A stretch of 11,296 nucleotides of DNA. Source: Oscillospiraceae bacterium (lineage in GTDB: Bacteria; Bacillota; Clostridia; Oscillospirales; Oscillospiraceae). The DNA lies in the NCBI GenBank assembly GCA_031264545.1, contig JAISDV010000065.1, forward strand, positions 1-11,296, given 5' to 3'. This document shows, piece by piece, positions 1 through 5,323 of the stretch. The translations under genes and the position numbers were made by a program. The first letter of the stretch is position 1; each line of letters starts with the position of its first letter. The notes beneath the pieces were generated by a model. It worked only from the letters and a program-made list of their open reading frames with translations, had not been told where the DNA came from and did not search any database.

Positions 1-364
1 GACCTCCCATCGTCATGCCGCCCTCTGGCTCATCCACAGAGGTAAGGGAGAATCCTCCGAGCTGGTTCGGGACATAGTCGCTGAGCCACGTCCCGCCGAA
101 CTGCTCATGGGTCTGCAAGCGCCACATGGCGAGCTTTCCGCCGTCCAGCTTTACGTCGTCCATATGGAACAGCAGATTGGTGAGCCCATCGTGCTCAAAG
201 CGGCTGACCTCGCTGAATCTGCTGCCGTCACGCAGGATTCCTACATCCGTCAGCATCTCATTGATGCCGTCGATCCATTCCTGCGGATCACCACCACAGC
301 CCTGCAATATGAGCCCCTCACGGTCGTTCATACTGCGCAGTTCGTCTATCGTAATATCTCGCAT
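1..364 (-). CDS. Hypothetical accessory protein of a mobile element, C-terminus cut by window edge
   Basis: The 121 visible codons run off the left edge, so the C-terminus is missing. The ATG follows the TAA stop of the ArdA-like gene with no gap (TAAATG), and an AAAGGGA-type Shine-Dalgarno lies inside the end of that gene, so the two are probably translationally coupled. The product begins MRDITIDELRSMNDREGLIL and continues with a mixed polar sequence that includes GGDPQEWIDGINEML near residues 24-38 and QFGGTWLSDYVPNQLGGF near 88-105. I see no signal peptide, membrane segment or catalytic motif. From memory, similar short proteins follow ardA-like genes in Tn1549-type clostridial elements, but I know of no assigned function. 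The reading frame is well supported by start placement and operon structure; the function is unknown. Confidence 0.75.
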   Translation of the reverse strand, partial: MRDITIDELRSMNDREGLILQGCGGDPQEWIDGINEMLTDVGILRDGSRFSEVSRFEHDGLTNLLFHMDDVKLDGGKLAMWRLQTHEQFGGTWLSDYVPNQLGGFSLTSVDEPEGGMTMGG

Positions 365-1546
365 TTATTCCATCCCTTTCATGCCGAGATTTTGTTCCGA
401 CGGGTCTTCCATCATCAGCTCGTCGAGGCTGAGCGTGCCGTGGTAGGCGATGTATCCGCCGTCGCCGAAGAAGCCTGACTCATGTTCCATTCGATTACGC
501 CCATATCCGGCAAAGTCGTAATACTCGTCCAGATTCTCGTCGTATTCATAACGGCCGGATTCCTGGATCATATATCTGCCGTAATCCTCCGGCGTCTGCA
601 CATTCGGAGCGAAATCGAACAGATCGAGGTTGTCGGCCAGATGCTTGATTTGGAAGGCGTATTCAGGCTGGGCGAAGGAAACCACCACGCCCAGCTTCGC
701 CACATCCTCACGGCTCAGCGGCTGAATGGCGGCGCACATCTCGTTGAGCGCGCCAAGGCTCTCATGCTCCATATCCAGCGCCACATCGATTGCATCGGGC
801 AGCTCGCTTTCCATAAAACGAAGGCGCATATCTCCGTAATTGTCGATACCGGCGCGAAGCATGGCACGCTCGATCTGCGCCTGCGTCAAAGGAAGATAGA
901 GTGTGGTTCCGGGGGCTTCCTCAGAGTCAAAGCGGGAGCACATTTCGACCTCCATTACACAGCTCTCGTAGCGGTATTCGGGGAAGTTCCGCCCGTCATA
1001 GAGCTGCGACATCTCGAAATTGTTATCGTAGACCACGCCGAAGGGTGTGACGCGGCCGACTTCACCTTCGATAAGGTCACGGGCGATCTCCCGGAAATCC
1101 TGACGCTGCATTTCTTCAAGCGGCACGCCCTCGTTCATCGTCAGGTAATGTCTGCGCCCAATGGCTGCCGCATTGTTGAAGTCCGTCACTACGGTGACCG
1201 CCTGTGAGCAGAAGGTCAGGCTGATGAGCTCATCTACGCCATGTAGTTGGAGCCGTTCCGCCATGCCCTGAAACTGTGCCTTTTCGTAATCATCGAAGCT
1301 GTCCAGCCGCTTGGCGAGGTAGTCAAGTTCGTCAATGTTGACAGCGGTCCGCTCCATCCGACACAGAGCTGGCCATCCGCCTTGGATCTCGTCCACCTGG
1401 CAGTCCTGCTTTACGGCGCTGCCGATCTCGATTTGCTCCAACATTTCCATGATGTGTTCATACTCACTGGCTGGGATGGGGAGAGGGACGGTGAGCTGCC
1501 CGTACTCCGGGTGACTTGCGTTTGATAATATCGCTTGTAATACCAC
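365..1546 (-). CDS. ArdA-like antirestriction protein with an internal repeat
   Basis: This 393-aa acidic protein is likely a member of the ArdA-like group encoded by clostridial conjugative elements. ArdA proteins mimic B-form DNA and block type I restriction enzymes, protecting incoming DNA after conjugation. The support is the C-terminal stretch at 331-370, where DEYYDFAGYGR (340-350) and GGYIAYHG (363-370) match the typical ArdA ending, together with the Asp/Glu-rich composition. Classical ArdA is about 165-180 residues, so this protein is roughly twice as long. Residues 16-135 and 213-326 look like diverged copies of one domain: both go from a PLPI or LPLT strand through LDYLAKRL or LNEMCAAI to IGRRHYL or YGRYMI. 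The start is a GTG with a perfect AGGAGG six bases upstream. It follows the 125-aa gene by 13 bases and abuts the next gene. The family call is fairly good; antirestriction activity is inferred. Confidence 0.72.
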   Translation of the reverse strand: MVLQAILSNASHPEYGQLTVPLPIPASEYEHIMEMLEQIEIGSAVKQDCQVDEIQGGWPALCRMERTAVNIDELDYLAKRLDSFDDYEKAQFQGMAERLQLHGVDELISLTFCSQAVTVVTDFNNAAAIGRRHYLTMNEGVPLEEMQRQDFREIARDLIEGEVGRVTPFGVVYDNNFEMSQLYDGRNFPEYRYESCVMEVEMCSRFDSEEAPGTTLYLPLTQAQIERAMLRAGIDNYGDMRLRFMESELPDAIDVALDMEHESLGALNEMCAAIQPLSREDVAKLGVVVSFAQPEYAFQIKHLADNLDLFDFAPNVQTPEDYGRYMIQESGRYEYDENLDEYYDFAGYGRNRMEHESGFFGDGGYIAYHGTLSLDELMMEDPSEQNLGMKGME

Positions 1547-1552
1547 TGTTTT

Positions 1553-1558
1553 CCTCCT
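1553..1558 (-). promoter_or_regulatory. Shine-Dalgarno fixing a GTG start for the ardA-like gene
   Basis: On the minus strand AGGAGG is followed by AAAACA and then GTG. The perfect match and six-base spacing make the GTG at 1546 the start. The site lies between the stop codon of the preceding gene and the GTG. Confidence 0.8.
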
Positions 1559-1559
1559 A

Positions 1560-1937
1560 TTACATTTTCATTTCAAATCCGCCGAAACCCGGTTCTTCCG
1601 GCTCTGCAAAGGTTCGCTTTACTCCGTCGTCGGAGCACATATCTGCAAGAAACTGTTTTCCGCCGAGCGCAAGAACAGCTTGGAAGGCTTCATTTGCGCT
1701 GTCATACTGATGCTCCGCTTTGATTTTGAAGAGCGCATCGCCGATGTGAGGGAAGGCATCCTCGTAGATTCCGACCGTCAGCTTGTTTTCCGGCGAAACT
1801 CTCATGTATACGCCCTCCTCGCCGCCCGTGTAGAACAGCATACCGTTACCGTTCAGCCGGGTGATAGCGTCCTCCATCCAGCGATATTTGCTGTTCTGTG
1901 TGACCTCCTGCCAATACTCAAATTCATACTCTGTCAT
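1560..1937 (-). CDS. Hypothetical 125-aa accessory protein of a mobile element
   Basis: The frame stays open to an ATG at 1985, but the ATG at 1937 is preferred. It has a strong AAAGGAAGG Shine-Dalgarno at the right distance, and the longer version would start inside a terminator hairpin. The product (MTEYEFEYWQEVTQNSKYRW...) is a small, soluble-looking, slightly acidic protein with no membrane segment or recognisable catalytic motif. A GGEEGVYMRVSPENKLTVGIY segment near the centre looks like beta strands, and the tail is Gly/Phe-rich (EPGFGGFEMKM). It sits 13 bases ahead of the ArdA-like gene and is probably transcribed with it. I do not recognise a family with a known function. Its position suggests an accessory role in the conjugative module. 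Confidence 0.75.
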   Translation of the reverse strand: MTEYEFEYWQEVTQNSKYRWMEDAITRLNGNGMLFYTGGEEGVYMRVSPENKLTVGIYEDAFPHIGDALFKIKAEHQYDSANEAFQAVLALGGKQFLADMCSDDGVKRTFAEPEEPGFGGFEMKM

Positions 1938-1940
1938 TTT

Positions 1941-1947
1941 CCTTCCT
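1941..1947 (-). promoter_or_regulatory. Shine-Dalgarno choosing the 1937 start
   Basis: On the minus strand AGGAAGG lies three bases from the ATG at 1937 (AAGGAAGGAAAATG). It immediately follows the U-tract of the upstream hairpin terminator, so the ribosome site begins about 10 bases past the terminator. Confidence 0.65.
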
Positions 1948-1958
1948 TTCCAGAACGC

Positions 1959-1995
1959 AAAAAAGCGGCGGATCTGATTTCTCAAATCCGCCGCT
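1959..1995 (-). terminator. Hairpin terminator just upstream of a ribosome binding site
   Basis: AGCGGCGGAT (1964-1973) pairs perfectly with ATCCGCCGCT (1986-1995) around a 12-base loop. Read on the minus strand, the stem is followed by a run of U from the A-tract at 1959-1963. It begins 11 bases after the stop of the 226-aa gene and ends about 10 bases before the Shine-Dalgarno of the 125-aa gene. There is no room for a promoter between the U-tract and that gene, so downstream expression needs readthrough or a promoter further upstream. It may act as a partial terminator or an attenuator. Confidence 0.8.
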
Positions 1996-2006
1996 CCAAG
2001 CGTATC

Positions 2007-2687
2007 TTACATTGTTTGCTGCATTTGCTGAGATGGGTCGCTTTCAAGTGAGACCTTCATCCTTTCCGCATAGTCTGGCACCATCTCAGTAATCAGCGTC
2101 TGAATCTCGTCAATGCGCTTTTCTTGCTCATAAGTGAGTTCGTAATCGTGTGACATCGTGTCGGCACAACATCGGTAAATCTCGATGAGCTGCTCTGGCG
2201 AGAACTGCTTTTGCTCCTGCACCAATCCACAGCGCAAAGCAAAATCCTTCTTCGCTGCTGCATAGTCGTTTCCGCAGTAATGGCCGAGGGTCAAGCCATC
2301 CCTGTCATATGACCATTGCCATGTCGTAAATTGGACACCATGCTTACTTTCCATGCCGCCGAGAACAAATCCGTTGAAATCCGCAAGTTGCTTATATGGA
2401 TCTGGGAGACTGGAGGCTTTGAGCAAGGGTGCTGTTTTCATTAGCTCCATATACTCATGCACTTCCGCCGCTACAGCTCCTGCACGGTGATAGAGGTCAC
2501 TGACTGCCGGATCATCAATACACTCACCACGAACTCTCATTGATCCACTGGGCGTCACAATACCAATTTCTCGGTCATCAAGGAGAATGGGGAGGCGGTC
2601 GCCCTCGGGTTGGGCGAAGTCGATGCGTTCTCTCTGGAAGCGCTGGGTCAGCTCATCGAAATAGGCGGTTGGATTATCTTTGCTCAT
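2007..2687 (-). CDS. Hypothetical 226-aa accessory protein of a mobile element
   Basis: The ATG at 2687 has an AAAGGAG Shine-Dalgarno nine bases upstream, and the frame begins MSKDNPTAYFDELTQRFQRE. It is the first gene of the module next to the junction. The product is soluble and polar. Visible blocks are an N-terminal segment around LPILLDDREIGIVTPSGSM (32-50), a Trp/Tyr-rich block TTWQWSYDRDGLTLGHYCGND (121-141), and a charged helical C-terminus around ELTYEQEKRIDEIQTLITEM (183-202). I see no signal peptide, membrane helix, helix-turn-helix or nuclease motif. From memory, very similar proteins with the TWQWSYDRDGL...GHYCGNDY and EIYRCCADT wording are common but uncharacterised in clostridial Tn1549-like elements. 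The gene is confident; the function is unknown. Confidence 0.8.
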   Translation of the reverse strand: MSKDNPTAYFDELTQRFQRERIDFAQPEGDRLPILLDDREIGIVTPSGSMRVRGECIDDPAVSDLYHRAGAVAAEVHEYMELMKTAPLLKASSLPDPYKQLADFNGFVLGGMESKHGVQFTTWQWSYDRDGLTLGHYCGNDYAAAKKDFALRCGLVQEQKQFSPEQLIEIYRCCADTMSHDYELTYEQEKRIDEIQTLITEMVPDYAERMKVSLESDPSQQMQQTM

Positions 2688-2714
2688 CTGGCTTTGCTCC
2701 TTTCAGTTGACAAC

Positions 2715-2750
2715 AAAAAAGGCCGGCACTCATAACTGAATGCCGGCCTT
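2715..2750 (-). terminator. Hairpin terminator upstream of the first module gene
   Basis: AAGGCCGGCA (2719-2728) pairs perfectly with TGCCGGCCTT (2741-2750) around a 12-base loop. On the minus strand the stem is followed by a U-tract. About 10 bases later comes the AAAGGAG of the 226-aa gene, so this terminator lies in that gene's untranslated leader or marks the end of an upstream transcript. No gene is visible on the minus strand between here and the tRNA, which makes a leader attenuator a real alternative to a plain gene-end terminator. Confidence 0.8.
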
Positions 2751-2965
2751 CAAAAACGTATTGATTATGTTTTGGTCTGTATCACATTTTGATACAGACC
2801 AAAACAGACACAGAAAATTAAGAAATTATTTTTGCTCAATCGAGGATAAACGGGAAAATCATTCCGAAAAAGTGCTTAAAAATGCCTCGGATTTAGTTCA
2901 AGTCCCTACCAACGGGGTGGAACCGCCAGAGTTATCTTTTTTTTGCACTTGAAAAAGCAGACACG
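2751..2965. other. AT-rich gene-free junction between the accessory module and the chromosome
   Basis: Together with the terminators on either side, this fills the roughly 340 bases between the 226-aa gene and the tRNA. It is clearly more AT-rich than either flank and holds a 17-bp inverted repeat (2768-2806), AT-rich sequence at 2808-2890, a GC-richer patch at 2901-2930, and one copy of an imperfect direct repeat (2930-2951). I found no convincing gene here. The only open frame crosses the palindrome, has no good ribosome site, and looks like chance. The boundary of the mobile element probably lies in this interval or close to the tRNA, but the exact attachment site cannot be fixed from one end. 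Confidence 0.5.
2768..2806. repeat. Perfect 17-bp inverted repeat with a 5-base centre
   Basis: The arms at 2768-2784 and 2790-2806 (right arm TGATACAGACCAAAACA) are exact reverse complements around CATTT. No U-tract follows on either strand, so it does not look like an intrinsic terminator. On the minus strand it lies just upstream of a possible -10 box (CATAAT, 2764-2769) and of the leader of the 226-aa gene. That position would suit an operator for a dimeric regulator. Other readings are a recombinase-binding site near the element end or a structured RNA. The repeat is certain; its role is inferred. Confidence 0.85.
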
Positions 2966-3028
2966 AAAAAGCCCAGAAACCGTTGCGGTTCCTGGGCTTT
3001 CCGGCAAGTTATCTTTTTTACTTGCACA
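2930..3028. repeat. Imperfect direct repeat flanking the tRNA terminator
   Basis: AGTTATC plus a T-tract plus TGCAC occurs at 2930-2949 and again at 3007-3028. The first copy is AGTTATCTTTTTTTTGCAC. The second has an ACT insertion before TGCAC. The copies are about 77 bases apart and bracket the tRNA terminator. They may reflect attachment-site duplication or a local duplication downstream of the tRNA. Because they are T-rich, chance similarity also contributes. Confidence 0.45.
2966..3000 (-). terminator. Terminator of the initiator tRNA gene
   Basis: AAAGCCCAGAAACCG (2968-2982) pairs with CGGTTCCTGGGCTTT (2986-3000) around a three-base loop. The one imperfect pair is a G-U wobble in minus-strand RNA but an A-C mismatch in plus-strand RNA. 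A U-tract follows only on the minus strand. Both facts orient it as the terminator of the tRNA, whose 3' end lies 31 bases upstream. Confidence 0.85.
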
Positions 3029-3031
3029 ATA

Positions 3032-3108
<77 letters not shown>

Positions 3109-3167
3109 ATATAGCTTGCATACAGGCACGAAAGACGATTGAACCCCTTCGCTCCGAGTGCTCATAC

Positions 3168-3196
3168 ATAGTACCATGCACACAGGCGCATGTCAA
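3168..3196 (-). promoter_or_regulatory. Housekeeping sigma promoter of the tRNA gene
   Basis: On the minus strand a consensus TTGACA (3191-3196) is separated by exactly 17 bases from TACTAT (3168-3173). Transcription would start near 3161, about 50 bases before the mature tRNA 5' end, leaving a leader for processing by RNase P. It is divergent from the asnS promoter. Confidence 0.88.
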
Positions 3197-3210
3197 GCCT
3201 TTATTATCGG

Positions 3211-3232
3211 CTTTATTGCTGCTTTATTGCTG
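3211..3232. repeat. Two tandem copies of an 11-bp unit
   Basis: CTTTATTGCTG is repeated exactly at 3211-3221 and 3222-3232, between the two divergent promoters. A third partial copy (CTTTT) follows. It could be slippage-generated filler or a spacing element; nothing else indicates a function. Confidence 0.7.
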
Positions 3233-3250
3233 CTTTTCTCACAACTGAGC

Positions 3251-3279
3251 TTGAAAAAAACCGTGTGAAAAGTTATAAT
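3251..3279 (+). promoter_or_regulatory. Housekeeping sigma promoter of asnS
   Basis: TTGAAA (3251-3256), a 17-base spacer and a perfect TATAAT (3274-3279) form a strong promoter. Transcription would start near 3286, giving an asnS leader of about 95 bases. The leader holds a CCC/GGG mini-hairpin and a GC-rich hairpin around 3334-3353. It is too short for a T-box riboswitch and has no T-box sequence. Confidence 0.88.
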
Positions 3280-3381
3280 ACCTTATTATCCCTAAAAGGG
3301 GTCTGCGGTTCGGGTTTCGGGCCGGAATTCATGCGTGCCCGCCGGGCGGCGCACAAAAACGGAAAGGCATGTGTCTCAATT

Positions 3382-4776
3382 ATGAAACGAACGAAAATTT
3401 CAGCGATCTATGCGGATGCCCCGAGCTTTGCGGGCAGCGGGATCACAGTCTGCGGCTGGATACGCGCCCTGCGCGATATGAAAAATTTTGCTTTCATCGA
3501 ATTAAACGACGGCAGTGCGCACGGGAGCCTTCAGGTCGTTTTCGAGCGGAGTACCCTGAATAATTATGACGCGCTCGTCCGGCAGAACGTCGGCGCCGCA
3601 CTGATCGTCCACGGCACGCTTTCCCTCACGCCTGAGGCCAGGCAGCCCTTCGAGCTGAAGGCCGCGTCCATTGAGATCGAAGGCGGCTCCACGCCCGAGT
3701 ACCCCCTCCAGAAAAAGCGCCACAGCCTTGAATACCTGCGCACCATCGCGCATCTGCGGCCGCGCACAAACCTGTTTTCCGCCGTTTTCCGCGTGCGGAG
3801 CGTTGCTGCGGCCGCTGTACACACGTTTTTCCAGCAGCAGGGCTTCGTCTATATCCACACCCCGATCATCACCGGCTCGGATTGCGAGGGCGCGGGCGAA
3901 ATGTTCCGCGTGACGACGCTCGATCTCGACCGGCCCCCGCGCACGGAAAGCGGCGAGGTCGACGACACAAGGGACTTCTTCGGCAAGGAAACGAACCTGA
4001 CCGTTTCAGGCCAGCTCAACGCCGAAAACTTCGCCATGGCCTTCGGTGACGTTTACACCTTCGGTCCGACCTTCCGGGCCGAAAATTCCAACACGCAGCG
4101 GCATGCCGCCGAGTTCTGGATGATCGAGCCGGAAATGGCGTTTGCCGACCTGAGCGATTATATGGACAGCGCCGAAGGCCTGATCAAATATGTCATTAAT
4201 ACGGTGCTCGAGCGCTGTCCGCAGGAAATGGCGTTTTTCAACAGCTTTGTTGACACCGCCTTGCTGGACAGGCTCAGGCACGTCGCCGGCTCCGAATTCG
4301 GCCGCGTCACCTATACCGAGGCTGTCGCGCTGCTCGAGCCGCATAACGGCGGGTTTGCGTATAAGCTCGCCTGGGGCTCCGATCTTCAAACCGAGCATGA
4401 ACGCTATTTGACGGAAAAGATCTTTAAAAAACCTCTTTTCGTCACAAATTATCCCAAAGAGATAAAATCCTTTTATATGCGGCTTAACGACGACGGCAAA
4501 ACCGTCGCTGCGGCGGACTGCCTTGTCCCTGCAATCGGCGAGATCGTCGGCGGCAGCCAGCGCGAGGAACGGCTCACGCTTCTTGAAAAGCGCATGGACG
4601 AGCTGGGGCTGAACAAGTCCGACTACTGGTGGTATCTCGACCTGCGCCGCTACGGCTCCTGCCGCCACACAGGCTATGGGCTGGGCTTCGAGCGCCTGGT
4701 CATGTACCTGACCGGCATGAGCAACATCCGGGATGTGCTCCCGCACCCGAGAACTGTCGGCACGGCGGATTTCTGA
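3382..4776 (+). CDS. asnS: Asparaginyl-tRNA synthetase
   Basis: This cytoplasmic class II synthetase joins asparagine to tRNA-Asn using ATP. The 464 residues match the usual length of about 460-470. An N-terminal OB-fold anticodon-binding domain spans roughly 20-98 (ITVCGWIR...FIELNDGS). The catalytic core follows, with motif 2 at 231-250 (FRAEN...RHAAEFWMIEP) and motif 3 at 431-442 (GYGLGFERLVMY). AEFWMIEPE and RRYGS...GFER point to AsnRS rather than AspRS. The start MKRTKISAIY was chosen because it matches known AsnRS N-termini. The frame stays open 64 codons upstream, but that part overlaps the promoter and resembles nothing. The best Shine-Dalgarno (GGAAAGG, 3361-3367) is 14 bases from the ATG, longer than usual. 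The gene has its own promoter and converges with rnhA. Confidence 0.97.
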   Translation: MKRTKISAIYADAPSFAGSGITVCGWIRALRDMKNFAFIELNDGSAHGSLQVVFERSTLNNYDALVRQNVGAALIVHGTLSLTPEARQPFELKAASIEIEGGSTPEYPLQKKRHSLEYLRTIAHLRPRTNLFSAVFRVRSVAAAAVHTFFQQQGFVYIHTPIITGSDCEGAGEMFRVTTLDLDRPPRTESGEVDDTRDFFGKETNLTVSGQLNAENFAMAFGDVYTFGPTFRAENSNTQRHAAEFWMIEPEMAFADLSDYMDSAEGLIKYVINTVLERCPQEMAFFNSFVDTALLDRLRHVAGSEFGRVTYTEAVALLEPHNGGFAYKLAWGSDLQTEHERYLTEKIFKKPLFVTNYPKEIKSFYMRLNDDGKTVAAADCLVPAIGEIVGGSQREERLTLLEKRMDELGLNKSDYWWYLDLRRYGSCRHTGYGLGFERLVMYLTGMSNIRDVLPHPRTVGTADF

Positions 4777-4843
4777 GCCCCTCCGACTCCGCAGCGGAAA
4801 ACGCCCCCGGCCAGCTTTCCGCACAATTATAAGGCCGCCCTGC

Positions 4844-4877
4844 GCACGACCCGGAATCCTTCGATTCCGGGTCGTGC
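4844..4877. terminator. Hairpin between convergent asnS and rnhA
   Basis: GCACGACCCGGAATC (4844-4858) pairs perfectly with its reverse complement (4863-4877) around a CTTC loop, a 15-bp GC-rich stem. It lies 67 bases past the asnS stop and 7 bases past the rnhA stop, so it could end both transcripts. Neither strand has a U-tract, so it is not a classical intrinsic terminator. It may instead block 3' exonucleases or collision transcripts. Confidence 0.6.
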
Positions 4878-4884
4878 TGCCATA

Positions 4885-5319
4885 TCACGCAAACCGTTCG
4901 CGCGCCTGGACCGCAAGCGCGTCGCAGCGTTCATTTAATTCGTTGTCGGCGTGGCCCTTGATCCAGAATACCGACACCTTATGTCGCGAAAGCTGCTCGT
5001 CAAACGCCTGCCAGAGGTCGGCGTTTTTCAGCTCGCCTTCCTTACGCTTCCAGCCCCTGGCCTTCCAGCCGGCCAGCCAGCCTTTGTTTACCGCGTTTGC
5101 AAGATACTGCGAATCCGTGTAAAGCGCGGCCTCGCACGGCTCCTTCAGGGCCTTAAGCGCATTTATCGCGCCGAGTAGCTCCATGCGGTTGTTCGTCGTC
5201 TGCTTTTCGCCGCCGGACAGCTCGTGCTGCGTGTCCCTGTAGCAGAGGATCGCGCCCCAGCCGCCCGGCCCGGGATTGCCCGAGCAGGCGCCGTCGGTAT
5301 AGATCGTGACGTTTTTCAT
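4885..5319 (-). CDS. rnhA: Ribonuclease HI
   Basis: This enzyme cuts the RNA strand of RNA-DNA hybrids, helping to remove R-loops and primer RNA. The 144-residue protein keeps the complete active site: D9 (YTDGACSGNPGPGGWG), E47 (NNRMELLG), D69 (YTDSQYL) and D133 (NERCDALA), with the catalytic-loop histidine H123 (IKGHAD). These correspond to E. coli D10, E48, D70, D134 and H124. The basic WKARGWKRKEGELKNADLW segment (85-103) is the handle region that binds hybrid. The ATG lies five bases after the gyrA stop codon. Its Shine-Dalgarno GGAAGG is inside the last gyrA codons, so it is the final cistron of the gyrase operon and probably translationally coupled. Confidence 0.97.
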   Translation of the reverse strand: MKNVTIYTDGACSGNPGPGGWGAILCYRDTQHELSGGEKQTTNNRMELLGAINALKALKEPCEAALYTDSQYLANAVNKGWLAGWKARGWKRKEGELKNADLWQAFDEQLSRHKVSVFWIKGHADNELNERCDALAVQARERFA

Positions 5320-5323
5320 GCCG

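Noticed and set aside
2891..2927. Possible tRNA remnant (TTCAAGTCCC...CCA) as an integration scar
   Set aside because: The would-be T-stem does not pair beyond its closing G-C and one outer pair, and the sequence does not match the 3' end of the neighbouring tRNA.
2914..2944. T-box-like sequence GGGGTGGAACCGCC followed by a T-run
   Set aside because: It matches the T-box consensus at 12 of 14 positions, but the T-run starts only four bases later, leaving no room for the terminator hairpin. No specifier stem is visible upstream, and the plus-strand path to asnS would run antisense through the tRNA to a gene with its own strong promoter.
2740..2952. Possible 70-aa plus-strand gene in the junction
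   Set aside because: It begins inside a terminator stem and translates through the 17-bp palindrome. No Shine-Dalgarno precedes it, and the product resembles nothing.
3190..3381. 64-codon N-terminal extension of asnS
   Set aside because: It would overlap the strong asnS promoter and both tandem repeats, and AsnRS proteins normally begin at the MKRTK-like start.
4006..4824. Minus-strand open frame (272 codons) opposite asnS
   Set aside because: It is a shadow of asnS in GC-rich sequence and would run through the asnS stop and into the intergenic hairpin region without a ribosome site or family resemblance.
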